From the NCBI GenBank assembly GCA_011391865.1, contig JAABPV010000020.1:1-40816 (forward strand): 40,816 nt of DNA. The letters are read 5' to 3'. Position 1 is the stretch's first letter. Each line of letters opens with the position of its first letter. Below, one piece after another: positions 15,999-24,800 of this stretch. This DNA is from Desulfobulbaceae bacterium. Lineage in GTDB: Bacteria; Desulfobacterota; Desulfobulbia; Desulfobulbales; Desulfobulbaceae. The notes below the pieces were generated by a model. That model was given only the letters and a program-made list of their open reading frames with translations. It was not told the origin of the DNA and did not search any database. A program made the position numbers and the translations under genes.

Positions 15999-17597
15999 TC
16001 AGCCTTTGTACGTCGGCAGCATCAGGGCCATCGCGTGGTCAACATGCTTCAGCTCCAGCACTTTGGCCAGCAGCTCCTTGCTCACTGGCTGATCGGTGTT
16101 AAGCAGGATGACGTTGCGCTGCGAGGTCTCTTCGCGGCCCACGGTCATGCGGGCAATGTTCACGCCTGCCGCGCCGATGGTCGTACCCAGCGCACCAATC
16201 ACGCCGGGAATGTCTTTATTATAGGCCAGCAGCATCGGCCCGGCAGGCAGTGCCTCCAGCCAGAAGGAGTTGAGGCGGACTAGGCGCGGTTTCTTGGTGC
16301 CGAAGACTGTGCCTGCGAGCACGTTCTCGCCCTCGGTGGCCTTGACCGTGATCTTGACCAAGCTGGTGAAGTCCGCGCTGCCTGTGGTCTTTGATTCAAC
16401 CACCTTAATGCCGCGCTCTTTCGCAATCAGCGGGGCATTGACAAAATTCACAGCGTCTTGCAGGATAGGCGTGAACAGACCTTTGAGAAACGCCACGGTG
16501 ATCGGGCCGACATGCTGCTCGGCCACATCGCCGCTGTACTCCAATTGCACTTCCTGCACGCCGCCTTTGGCAATCTGCATGTGCAGCGAGCCGAGCATTT
16601 CACCAAGGGTGATGTACGGCCCGATCTTGGCCAAGACCTCATCGCTCACAGAAGGCACATTGACCGCGTTGCGCACTGCGCCTTTGGTGAGATAATCGGC
16701 AATCTGCTCGGCAATGGCGACAGCGACGTTCTCCTGCGCTTCTGAAGTTGACGCGCCGAGATGCGGGGTGCAGATGAAGTTGTTCAGACTGAGCAGCGGC
16801 GTGGTCTCAATGGTGGTCGGCTCTTTCTCAAAGACATCAAGGGCGGCACCGGCAATCCGGCCTTCCTTCAGGGCGACATAGAGGGCTTCCTCATCCACCA
16901 CGCCGCCGCGTGCGCAGTCAATGAACATGGCATCTTTCTTCATCGCATTGAAGAATTCGGTCGAGAGCATGTGCCGGTTGTCCTTGGTCAGCGGTGTATG
17001 CACCGAGATAAAGTCAGCGCGGCGGGCCAGCTCCAGCAGATCAACGCGCTCAACGCCGATCTTCTCCACCAGCTCCTGCGGCATGAAAGGATCAAAGGCA
17101 ATAACCTTCATCTTCAGCCCTTGCGCCCGGTTGGCAACGATGGAACCAATGCGGCCAATGCCAACAATGCCCAGCGTCTTGCCGGTCACTTCGCGGCCCA
17201 TGAAGCTCTTCTTCTCCCACTTGCCCGCCTTCATCGAAGCGGTTGCCTGCGGAATGTTGCGGGCCAGCGACATCATCATCGAAATGGCGTGCTCCGCCGC
17301 TGTGACCGCGTTGCCATCGGGCGCATTCATCACCACAATGCCCTTCTCGCTGGCAGCCGGCACATCCACGTTGTCCAGACCGATGCCTGCGCGGCCCACC
17401 ACCTTCAGCTTGGTGCCCGCCTCGATGATGTCGGCCTTCACCTTGGTCGCGCTGCGGATGACCAAGCCGTCGTACTCGCCGATGATCGCCTTCAGCTCTT
17501 CCGGCGGCAGACCGGTCTTTACGTCCACTTCCAGCCCGGCATCTCTGAGTATTTTCTCTCCGACAGGCGACAGGTTGTCGCTGATGAGCACTTTCAT
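15999..17597 (-). CDS. serA: D-3-phosphoglycerate dehydrogenase
   Basis: NAD-dependent first step of serine synthesis. N-terminal substrate domain begins MKVLISDNLSPVGEKIL; the nucleotide-binding GIGRIGSIVANRA motif follows at about 148; ARGGVVDEEAL and the catalytic His region CTPHLGAS are present. A long intervening domain and a C-terminal ACT domain (about 455-532: IPGVIGALGTTIGAAGVNIA) give the long SerA form of 532 residues. Serine feedback at the ACT domain is typical of the family. A good sigma-70-type promoter lies 34 bp upstream; DUF1844 follows. Confidence 0.96.
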   Translation of the reverse strand: MKVLISDNLSPVGEKILRDAGLEVDVKTGLPPEELKAIIGEYDGLVIRSATKVKADIIEAGTKLKVVGRAGIGLDNVDVPAASEKGIVVMNAPDGNAVTAAEHAISMMMSLARNIPQATASMKAGKWEKKSFMGREVTGKTLGIVGIGRIGSIVANRAQGLKMKVIAFDPFMPQELVEKIGVERVDLLELARRADFISVHTPLTKDNRHMLSTEFFNAMKKDAMFIDCARGGVVDEEALYVALKEGRIAGAALDVFEKEPTTIETTPLLSLNNFICTPHLGASTSEAQENVAVAIAEQIADYLTKGAVRNAVNVPSVSDEVLAKIGPYITLGEMLGSLHMQIAKGGVQEVQLEYSGDVAEQHVGPITVAFLKGLFTPILQDAVNFVNAPLIAKERGIKVVESKTTGSADFTSLVKITVKATEGENVLAGTVFGTKKPRLVRLNSFWLEALPAGPMLLAYNKDIPGVIGALGTTIGAAGVNIARMTVGREETSQRNVILLNTDQPVSKELLAKVLELKHVDHAMALMLPTYKG

Positions 17598-17630
17598 GGT
17601 CTTCCTCTTGTTGGATTCGTGTATAAAGAC

Positions 17631-17659
17631 AGTATAAAACTGTTGATTTTTCCTCGCAA
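17631..17659 (-). promoter_or_regulatory. serA promoter
   Basis: Minus strand TTGCGA (17654-17659), 17-bp spacer, TATACT (17631-17636), with AGAGGAAG as ribosome-binding site just before the serA ATG. Confidence 0.75.
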
Positions 17660-17772
17660 AGCAAGCACTATACCGGGAATCGGCAGCACCGGCAACTGCA
17701 AAAAATCAGGGTTTGGGCTTTTCAGGACACAGGGCGGGGTTGAGTAGGGGCGCAAGATTTTCCGCCTCTGCC

Positions 17773-17831
17773 CGCAAACGTTTGCGAGACAAACACTCTC
17801 GTGTTTATGATACAAACACTCTCGTGTTTGT
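17773..17831 (+). promoter_or_regulatory. Promoter with three palindromic operator-like sites
   Basis: Three palindromes in 59 bp: CGCAAACGTTTGCG (17773-17786), AAACACTCTCGTGTTT (17791-17806) and the same 16-mer again at 17814-17829, extended to ACAAACACTCTCGTGTTTGT at 17812-17831. A promoter fits through them: TTGCGA (17782-17787), 18-bp spacer, TATGAT (17806-17811). Thus one palindrome covers the -35, one fills the spacer, and one lies over the start site. The two identical sites are 23 bp apart. This looks like a repressor operator; the cognate regulator is not encoded next to it. Confidence 0.7.
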
Positions 17832-17849
17832 GCGAAGGAAGAAAGGTGA

Positions 17850-18314
17850 ATGATGGCTGCTCCGAAAAGAACAACGAAAGCGCAATCAGAAGAAGGGATT
17901 GCCCGGTTTCTCGCCGCGCTGGACACGCACACCAAGCTGCTGGCTTTCTTCTTCGGCCTGTGCTTTGTGGCGGCGGTGCTGGTGTTGGCGGTCTGGTTTC
18001 CGCAGCCGACAGCCTTTCAATACACGGTGTTCCGCATCGTGCTGGCCTTGGCTGCTGCCGGAGTTGCCGGGGTCATTCCCGGCATGATCCGCCTGAAAGC
18101 GCAGCCGGGAGCTGCCCTGCTGATTCATGCGGGCGGTGCGCTGGCGGTGTTTGTGATGGTATATCTGCTTGCGCCTGCGGCAGTGCCGCAAGAGGAAAGG
18201 CCAGCTAAGAAAAACGCTGCTCCCACGCAAGTTGTTCATCAGCTAATTCAAGGGAATAACAATACTAACATTAATTTAGAAAAAGGCAATGTGGAGGTAA
18301 AGCATGAAGAGTAA
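17850..18314 (+). CDS. Small polytopic membrane protein with NLEKGNV tail
   Basis: 154 residues, unrecognised. Three hydrophobic helices (about 29-50, 58-79, 88-110) are followed by an extramembrane tail ending QGNNNTNINLEKGNVEVKH. The tail motif recurs at the N-terminus of the next protein (SSAYNLEHGNVTVYN), suggesting a common binding element or origin. Start ATG 17850 follows AAAGGTGA. The stop overlaps the next gene by 11 bp, so the two form an operon behind the palindromic promoter. Confidence 0.75.
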   Translation: MMAAPKRTTKAQSEEGIARFLAALDTHTKLLAFFFGLCFVAAVLVLAVWFPQPTAFQYTVFRIVLALAAAGVAGVIPGMIRLKAQPGAALLIHAGGALAVFVMVYLLAPAAVPQEERPAKKNAAPTQVVHQLIQGNNNTNINLEKGNVEVKHEE

Positions 18315-19416
18315 AATCACAGCGTTGTCATTGACCGGCCTGTTATCTGTCTCTCACGCTTCCGCAGAACCTCCTGTGTCGCATCAGTCACTTGTTGGTG
18401 ATAAAAGTTCTGCTTACAATCTCGAACATGGAAATGTCACAGTCTACAACTGTAAAGATTGTTGCACTGATGAGAAAAAACGTTGCGATTCAATCGCAGA
18501 AAAATTGAAAGCTACAAGCGAGCAACTCCCAAAATCACTGTTAAAGAGAGCACAGCGGCTAATAGAGAAAAATCGCAATGATGATGCAAAGAAAGTGCTT
18601 GACAGGAGCGTCAAAAATCATAGCTCTTTTATTGAAGAAACCCTGTGGTTGCAAGGGGATTACGATGAAAAGAGAGGAAAAGGCAAGGAAGCTCTGATGT
18701 CTTATAAAAAAGCTGTTGTGTTGAATGAAGAAAAGAATCCAAAGTATCTGATGTCAGCAGGAAAAATGGCACGTGATTATGGCGCATACGAAGAGGCGGA
18801 AAAATGGCTGGAAAAGCTTTTGCAAATTAGATTAGCTGAAAAAAAGAACGATCTCAATCTTGCTGCGGCAAGGCGAGAATTGGCCGTTCTGTATGATGAT
18901 CAGGCTAAAGCTGAGAAGCTATACCAAGAAGCACTTGAAATATATGAAAAAGAATCTGGAGTAAATAGTAAATATTACGCGGCTGTTTTGCATGATTTGG
19001 CCGATTATTACCGCAGGAAAAACGATTACCTGAAAGCAGAACCGCTGTTTGAGCAATGCCTCAATATTATGGAGAAAACTCTTGGTAACAATGACCCTGA
19101 TATAGCTCATGTTCTTGCAAATTTTGCTCTCCTCCAAAAAGAAAATGGAAAAATTGAAGAAGCTGATCAACTATTCAGCCGCTCGCTTAGAATTTGCGAT
19201 GCGGCGAGTGTTCTTGGAACAGACTGTGATGACATTGGGATGATTAAAAATGACGTTGCTGAGTTTTATGAATCTCAAAAACGTTACAAAGAAGCAGAAC
19301 AGCGATATGAAGAAGCTCTTTTCATGTTGAAGGCGAAATTTCCTAATGGCCATCAGCAGATCAATCAGGTTCAGGTAAATTACGACAGGCTGAAACAGAA
19401 GATGGCGGAACAGTAG
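18304..19416 (+). CDS. Exported tetratricopeptide-repeat protein
   Basis: 370 residues with a signal peptide (about 1-21, ending SHASA) and then a short stretch containing NLEHGNVTVYN and a CKDCC cysteine cluster. From about residue 70 to the end it is a series of TPR units, e.g. YEEAEKWLEKLLQIRLAE, AEKLYQEALEIYEKESG, YLKAEPLFEQCLNIMEKTLG and YKEAEQRYEEALFML, of the Klc-like 42-residue type. Probably a periplasmic scaffold for protein-protein contacts. A good GGAGG lies before ATG 18304. Co-transcribed with the membrane protein upstream; AT-rich, so possibly acquired. Confidence 0.82.
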   Translation: MKSKITALSLTGLLSVSHASAEPPVSHQSLVGDKSSAYNLEHGNVTVYNCKDCCTDEKKRCDSIAEKLKATSEQLPKSLLKRAQRLIEKNRNDDAKKVLDRSVKNHSSFIEETLWLQGDYDEKRGKGKEALMSYKKAVVLNEEKNPKYLMSAGKMARDYGAYEEAEKWLEKLLQIRLAEKKNDLNLAAARRELAVLYDDQAKAEKLYQEALEIYEKESGVNSKYYAAVLHDLADYYRRKNDYLKAEPLFEQCLNIMEKTLGNNDPDIAHVLANFALLQKENGKIEEADQLFSRSLRICDAASVLGTDCDDIGMIKNDVAEFYESQKRYKEAEQRYEEALFMLKAKFPNGHQQINQVQVNYDRLKQKMAEQ

Positions 19417-19447
19417 CAAAATATCGCCACTTACGAAGCCGAGTAGT

Positions 19448-19476
19448 GTGGGCAAACGGCTTTATCGTTTGCCCAC
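19448..19476 (+). terminator. Hairpin downstream of the TPR gene
   Basis: GTGGGCAAACG pairs perfectly with CGTTTGCCCAC around a 7-base loop; no clear T-run follows. The rest of 19417-19598 shows no gene. Confidence 0.6.
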
Positions 19477-19598
19477 GCGGAATCCTGTGCATCACGAGTG
19501 CAGCGGAGAGGGAATAAGGAATGAGGGGGAGGACGCGCTCGACATCCCTGCGCCTGAACTTCCTTGCCCAATCGGAATACCATACAAGGAGGAGACAC

Positions 19599-19847
19599 AT
19601 GCTGCTGTCAACGCTTACTGCCAAAGGGCAAATGACCATCCCAAAACACATCAGAGACGCAATGAAGCTGCGTCCTGGCGACAAACTTGAAATCGTTCTC
19701 AACGAGAACCAAGAGGCGGTGATCAGACCTGTGGCAAAGAAAGTTGATGAAGTGTTCTGCAAACTGCATAAGCCGGGCAGGCGAGCGGCAACCTTGGCGG
19801 AAATGGATGAGGCTGTACGAAAGCGAGTGAAGGAACGCTTCAAGTGA
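19599..19847 (+). CDS. vapB: AbrB/MazE-type antitoxin (VapB-like)
   Basis: 82 residues with an N-terminal SpoVT/AbrB swapped-hairpin domain: TLTAKGQMTIPKHIRDAMKL, RPGDKLEIVL. The C-terminal half (about 45-82) is charged and helical, as expected for the toxin-binding tail. ATG 19599 follows AAGGAGGAG; the longer open frame starting at 19521 lacks such a site. The stop TGA overlaps the toxin's GTG start by four bases. These antitoxins normally repress their own operon. Confidence 0.9.
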   Translation: MLLSTLTAKGQMTIPKHIRDAMKLRPGDKLEIVLNENQEAVIRPVAKKVDEVFCKLHKPGRRAATLAEMDEAVRKRVKERFK

Positions 19848-20242
19848 AAGGCATTGACACAAACATCATTGTCCGTTTTCTGATTGGTGATGACGAGACG
19901 CAGGCAAAGAAGGTTTACGATATCTTCAAGAATGCGGAAGCGGCCCGGAGTGAACTCTTTGTGCCTTTGCTCGTCATCTTAGAACTGATCTGGGTTCTGG
20001 AATCAGTCTATGCAATATCGAGGCATGAGATAGTAGATGCGCTGCGTGAGCTGCTCCTGATGCCGGTGCTGAACTTTGAACATCGGCCAGCTCTGCATCA
20101 TTTCATTCAAGCCGCGCAAGAGAGCAAATACGATCTTTCTGATCTGCTGATTGCTCATGCCGCCAAAGCGCAGGGCTGTGAAGCCGTCATGACCTTTGAC
20201 AGGAAAGCGGCCCGCTTTGCGCTGTTTGAGCTTGTTCGTTAA
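19844..20242 (+). CDS. vapC: PIN-domain ribonuclease toxin (VapC-like)
   Basis: 132 residues forming a complete PIN domain. The acidic metal-binding set is visible: Asp5 in GIDTNIIVRFL, Glu47 in VILELIW, Asp97/Asp100 in YDLSDLLIAHAA and Asp119 in TFDRKA. VapC toxins cleave tRNA or rRNA loops and are held inactive by VapB. The GTG start overlaps the antitoxin stop, giving translational coupling. Intact by sequence. Confidence 0.92.
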   Translation: MKGIDTNIIVRFLIGDDETQAKKVYDIFKNAEAARSELFVPLLVILELIWVLESVYAISRHEIVDALRELLLMPVLNFEHRPALHHFIQAAQESKYDLSDLLIAHAAKAQGCEAVMTFDRKAARFALFELVR

Positions 20243-20276
20243 ACAATGCTTGCCAAACCTTGCTGGCCAGCATTGT
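20243..20276 (+). terminator. Hairpin immediately after vapC
   Basis: ACAATGCTTGCCA pairs with TGGCCAGCATTGT (one mismatch) directly after the vapC stop. No T-run, so a weak or non-canonical terminator. Confidence 0.55.
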
Positions 20277-20459
20277 CCACAAGTTCCTTTCCGACCAGCT
20301 CGTTGACCGAAGAAGCATCTTGAAGAGCATGGATATCTCTGAGAGAGTCTGGTTTGGCACTGTCGGAATAACAGCACGTGATCCAAAGAGATTGATATAG
20401 AGAGTCTTTCCAACACCAGCAACACCTTGCTGATGCTTTAATTTTGCTGGCCATGCATT
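20277..20459. other. Possible coding relic between vapC and icd
   Basis: Open but unconvincing frames on the minus strand read protein-like pieces (GVAGVGKTLYINLFGSRAV in one, LRDIHALQDASSVNELVG in another), as if a gene had lost frame. I cannot assign a family and see no start with a ribosome-binding site. Confidence 0.3.
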
Positions 20460-20488
20460 TTGGGAACAAATGAATCCAACCATATAAT
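20460..20488 (+). promoter_or_regulatory. Probable icd promoter
   Basis: TTGGGA (20460-20465), 17-bp spacer, consensus TATAAT (20483-20488), 32 bp before the icd ATG, which has a GGAGG site. Confidence 0.65.
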
Positions 20489-20520
20489 CCAATTCAACAC
20501 ACGCACTCATCGGAGGCATA

Positions 20521-21738
20521 ATGGCAAAAATTCAGGTGAAAAACCCTGTAGTGGAGATAGACGGCGACGAAATGACCAGGATCATCTGGGCGTTCATCAA
20601 AGACAAGCTGATCCTGCCCTATCTTGATGTGGATTTGCATTACTACGATCTGTCCATCCAGAAGCGCGACGAGACCGGCGACCAGATCACCGTTGACGCG
20701 GCCAATGCGATCAAAAAGCACGGCGTGGGCGTGAAATGCGCCACCATCACCCCGGACGAAGCCCGCGTCAAGGAGTTCAGCCTGAAGGAGATGTGGAAGT
20801 CGCCGAACGGCACCATCCGCAACATCATCGGCGGCACGGTTTTCCGCCAACCGATCATCTGTACGAACATCCCGCGCTTGGTGCCTGGCTGGACAAAACC
20901 CATCGTCATTGGCCGCCACGCTTTCGGCGATCAGTACCGCGCCACCGATTTCCTCATTCCCGGTGCAGGCAAGCTGACCATGCGCTTCGAGCCTGCGGAC
21001 GGCGGCCCGGCAGTTGAATACAAGGTCTTTGACTTCCCCAGCAGCGGCTGCGCAATGGGCATGTACAACCTCGACGAGTCCATTCGCGGCTTTGCCCGCT
21101 CCTGCATGAATTACGGCCTCACGCTGGGCTGGCCGGTGTATTTGTCCACCAAAAACACCATCCTGAAGAAGTACGACGGTCGCTTCAAGGACATCTTCCA
21201 AAAGGTGTACGAGGAAGAGTTCAAGGCGCGCTTCGAGGCGGCGGGCATCAGCTACGAGCACCGCCTGATTGACGACATGGTGGCTGCGGCCCTGAAGTGG
21301 GAGGGCGGCTTTGTCTGGGCCTGCAAGAACTACGACGGCGACGTGCAGTCCGACACCGTGGCGCAGGGCTTTGGCTCGCTCGGCCTGATGACCTCGGTGC
21401 TGATGACTGAGGATGGCCAGACCATTGAGGCGGAGGCCGCGCACGGCACCGTCACCCGCCATTACCGCGAGCATCAAAAGGGCAACAAGACCTCAACCAA
21501 CCCGATTGCCTCGATCTTTGCTTGGACACGCGGGCTGTATTACCGGGGCAAATTCGACGCAACGCCGGAGGTGATGCGCTTTGCTGAGACGCTGGAGCGG
21601 GTCTGCGTGGAGACGGTTGAATCCGGCTTCATGACCAAGGATTTGTCCCTGCTGATCAGCAGAACGCAGCCTTGGCTGACCACCGAGGAATTCCTGAACA
21701 AGCTGGACGAGAACCTGCGGGCGGCGATGCAGGCCTGA
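20521..21738 (+). CDS. icd: NADP-dependent isocitrate dehydrogenase (eukaryote-type)
   Basis: Oxidative decarboxylation of isocitrate to 2-oxoglutarate. Closest in sequence style to the homodimeric eukaryotic IDH1/2 group: [14 protein letters not shown] at the start, [19 protein letters not shown] (substrate Ser/Asn/Arg), [12 protein letters not shown], the metal-binding [20 protein letters not shown] with its aspartates, and [15 protein letters not shown] (NADP-binding). 405 residues fits that group and not the E. coli form (416, different motifs). Single gene behind its own promoter. Likely central carbon metabolism, 2-oxoglutarate supply or a complete TCA cycle. Confidence 0.95.
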   Translation: MAKIQVKNPVVEIDGDEMTRIIWAFIKDKLILPYLDVDLHYYDLSIQKRDETGDQITVDAANAIKKHGVGVKCATITPDEARVKEFSLKEMWKSPNGTIRNIIGGTVFRQPIICTNIPRLVPGWTKPIVIGRHAFGDQYRATDFLIPGAGKLTMRFEPADGGPAVEYKVFDFPSSGCAMGMYNLDESIRGFARSCMNYGLTLGWPVYLSTKNTILKKYDGRFKDIFQKVYEEEFKARFEAAGISYEHRLIDDMVAAALKWEGGFVWACKNYDGDVQSDTVAQGFGSLGLMTSVLMTEDGQTIEAEAAHGTVTRHYREHQKGNKTSTNPIASIFAWTRGLYYRGKFDATPEVMRFAETLERVCVETVESGFMTKDLSLLISRTQPWLTTEEFLNKLDENLRAAMQA

Positions 21739-21869
21739 GCAGACAGCCGCAGTGCATTTGGCTGGATCATGACGGAGCCAGCGGCCTCGTCATGGTCATT
21801 GCTCACAGCACCAGCTTAACCTTGCTTTCCGCATCATCATAGTTTTTCCTATCCAAGCGCAGTTCAATC

Positions 21870-24800
21870 ATGAGCAGAGCAGGCACAAAACCGAATCAGG
21901 GGGGTAATTATCAAGGATTCATCGCCCTGCACTGGATAATCCGCCTGATCAGCGATGATGCAATTGAATTCGTTCAAGCCGAATCCACCGGCCTGCCCGG
22001 CGTGGATGAAAAAATCACGGTTGATGATATTGTTGTCTGCTATAAGAATGGTCAGCGGCGGCATATTCAGGCCAAGAAGAACCAGCCAAAAAATCGTTGT
22101 TGGAATCTGACCGATTTGCAGGACGAGCTGCCAAAGATACTGGCCCAGCTTGAAATCTCCCCGCAAACATTAGTTGAACTCTGCTCCCAGACTCCTTTCG
22201 GAGACTTAAAAAGCCTTGTTGATGCTGGCAGAGAATATTCTGATTTTACCGCATTTAATAATCATGTCGAGAGCAAGAAGCTTCAGAACTTACTGAACCA
22301 GCTTGCCGAAAAATGGAACCGTTCCCAAAAAGATACCTTTGTTTTGCTGCGGAGAATAGAAATCGGCCCGCATCATTCCTTCGCAGACTGGCCTCGCATC
22401 AATCTTGAAGAATTAAAAAGGCTGGTTTCCCGTGCTGATACTGCCTTGAAAGTTCTTGAATCCTTTCTTAATAAGCATCAGTCAAAGCTGCTCGCACAAT
22501 CATTCACAATAAACCGTGAGGATGTGCTTGACCAGCTCCGCAAACACGGCTGTGTGCGGGCACCTCTGTATGAGGAATCAGAAATACTCCAGCAGTTCAG
22601 GAGAATATCAGTCATCGGGCGAAATGACTGGCAGCGCACGGTTGGAGGACGGAAAATCAACCGCCCGGAATTCGCTCAAGTTTTGGAGCAAGTGGAAGAA
22701 GGTGCTGCCACGGTGCTGGTGACAGACCGCCCCGGCAGCGGCAAAACTTGTCTGCTGCTTGATTTTGCTGATCATCTTGAAGCTGATGACCGCTTTGGCC
22801 TGCTCTTCATCAAAGGCGACCGCTTTACAACGAGCAGCAGCATTTCTGATTTGCCTGAAGATATTCCCGGACTTTGCGCCCGCTTGTCGGAAACACGCCG
22901 CGTTGTCGTCATCCTCGATTCATTAGACGTGCTGTCCATGAATCGTGAGCACGGCGCATTAGAGAAATTTCTGCGGTTGATTGATCAGCTCCAGCTCATG
23001 CCCGGCGTGACGGCAATAGCAGCCTGTCGTTCCTTTGATCTGAAATATGATACCCTGCTGCGGGACAGGAAATGGCAAAAAACGATTGCGCTTGCTAATT
23101 TCGATTATGATCAAGTCGTTGCTCCGCTGCTCAAGGACTGGAACGTTGCAGAACACGAGGTGGATGCGCCGCTTCGTGAACTGCTCCGGCTGCCGCAGAA
23201 CCTGCGGCTTTTTGAGACGGTAGCCCAGCGCGGCGGGCCGTACAATATCCGTTCGGTGCATGAGCTGCATGAAGCCTATCTTGACGAGGCGGTTCTGAAA
23301 AATCCGCTGCTGGGCGATGCGGCCATGCAGACGCTGCGCGATTTGGCGGACAAGCTGCTGCAGGAAAGGGAACAGTGGATTGCGCCCGCCTTGTTTCCTT
23401 TGACGGAAGATATTCGCCGCGCTCTTGTAAGCTGCGGTGTACTGCATCAGGATGAAAAAGGCAAAATCGGTTTTGGCCATCAAACGTTGTTGGATAATCT
23501 TGCCGCCAAGTCCGCCTTTGCACGTCAGCAAACGCTGGCAGATTTCATCAAATCGCATCCGCCTTTTCCATTCATCCGCCCTGCTGTCCGTTCTTTTGCC
23601 TTTCACCTCAGAACATATTCCGCAAAAAAGTTCAGGCAGCAGCTACGGTCTGTCTTCACAGACCAAGACGTGGCCTATCATTTCAAACGGCTTCTGGCGG
23701 AATCTTTGATCGAAATCATTCCTGAAGAGGATGACAAGCTGTTGATCAACCGCCTGATGCAGAATGAGCCTGAATTGTTCCGGCGTTTCTTCTGGCGGCT
23801 GAACAGCGCGGCGTGGTTTTCTTGGCTGACAGAGCATTGGCTGCCGAATCTCGGTTCCGTGCAGGAGGACAAGCAATGGTATGCCCTGTTTGCTGCCAAG
23901 CTGGAGCGGTGGCAGAACGCCTTCCCTGACGAAGTGCTCGCTCTTTGGCAGCGGGCCTTTGCGGAAGAATGGGATGAGAAGAGCAATCTTTCAGGAAGAC
24001 TCGTTTTCAGTCTTCGCAAATTTCGGCATTGGCAGGTTCAAGGTATTGATTTTCTGTTAGAGAAGCTCTTGACGGAATCTAATGATACGCATTCATTAGG
24101 CAAGACGATTAGCCAGTATGTTACGGCAACGGGCCAAGGCGATGATTTGCTCTGGCGATTCATCATAAAAGACCTGAGCAGCGCGGATGTGACGGAATTG
24201 GATATCGGCAAGAAACTGCACTGTGATGAGCACGATTTTCATCAGAATGATTTTTTTAAACAGCGGATGCTTGCTTCGGAATATCTGCTGGACTTGGTTC
24301 TCAGCGACCTGCAAAAATGGGCGGATGCTGGAATCAGTGATTATGACAGGAAGATGGATAGCCGACATTATTCTATCTTGCTTGAAAGCACAAGCTGGAG
24401 TCAAACGCATCATCAACTTAACTTTTACCGTGCTGATGATTTAACGATACTTATTCAGATTGTTGGACAGACACTTCAATATCATTCCAGAAAAAAAACA
24501 GCATGGTGGCAGGAAAACGAGCCGCAGCTCAGGCAATCTTGTGAAGCAGGAATGCTGTATCTGCTGATACTTGCTTATCGAGAAAATTTAGTAGCCAATG
24601 CAGCCGGGATCGCCGCCCTGCTTTCAGACAAGAACCTGCTGCGCTACGGACGGTTGGAACATGAATTGGGCGAATTGGCAGGTTCCTCCTTTCATCTGCT
24701 CAACGACTCAGATCAAGAGCTTTTTCAACGAGCTGTTCTCTGTCTGTATGATGATAAAGACTACAGTAACAAACAATGGGTGCAGCAAAAGAAATATGAT

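Noticed and set aside
20494-21477. Long minus-strand frame opposite icd
   Set aside because: Antisense shadow; icd motifs on the plus strand are complete.
21803-21871. 22-codon minus-strand frame starting opposite the STAND gene start
   Set aside because: Protein-like wording but too short, and no ribosome-binding site or supporting context.
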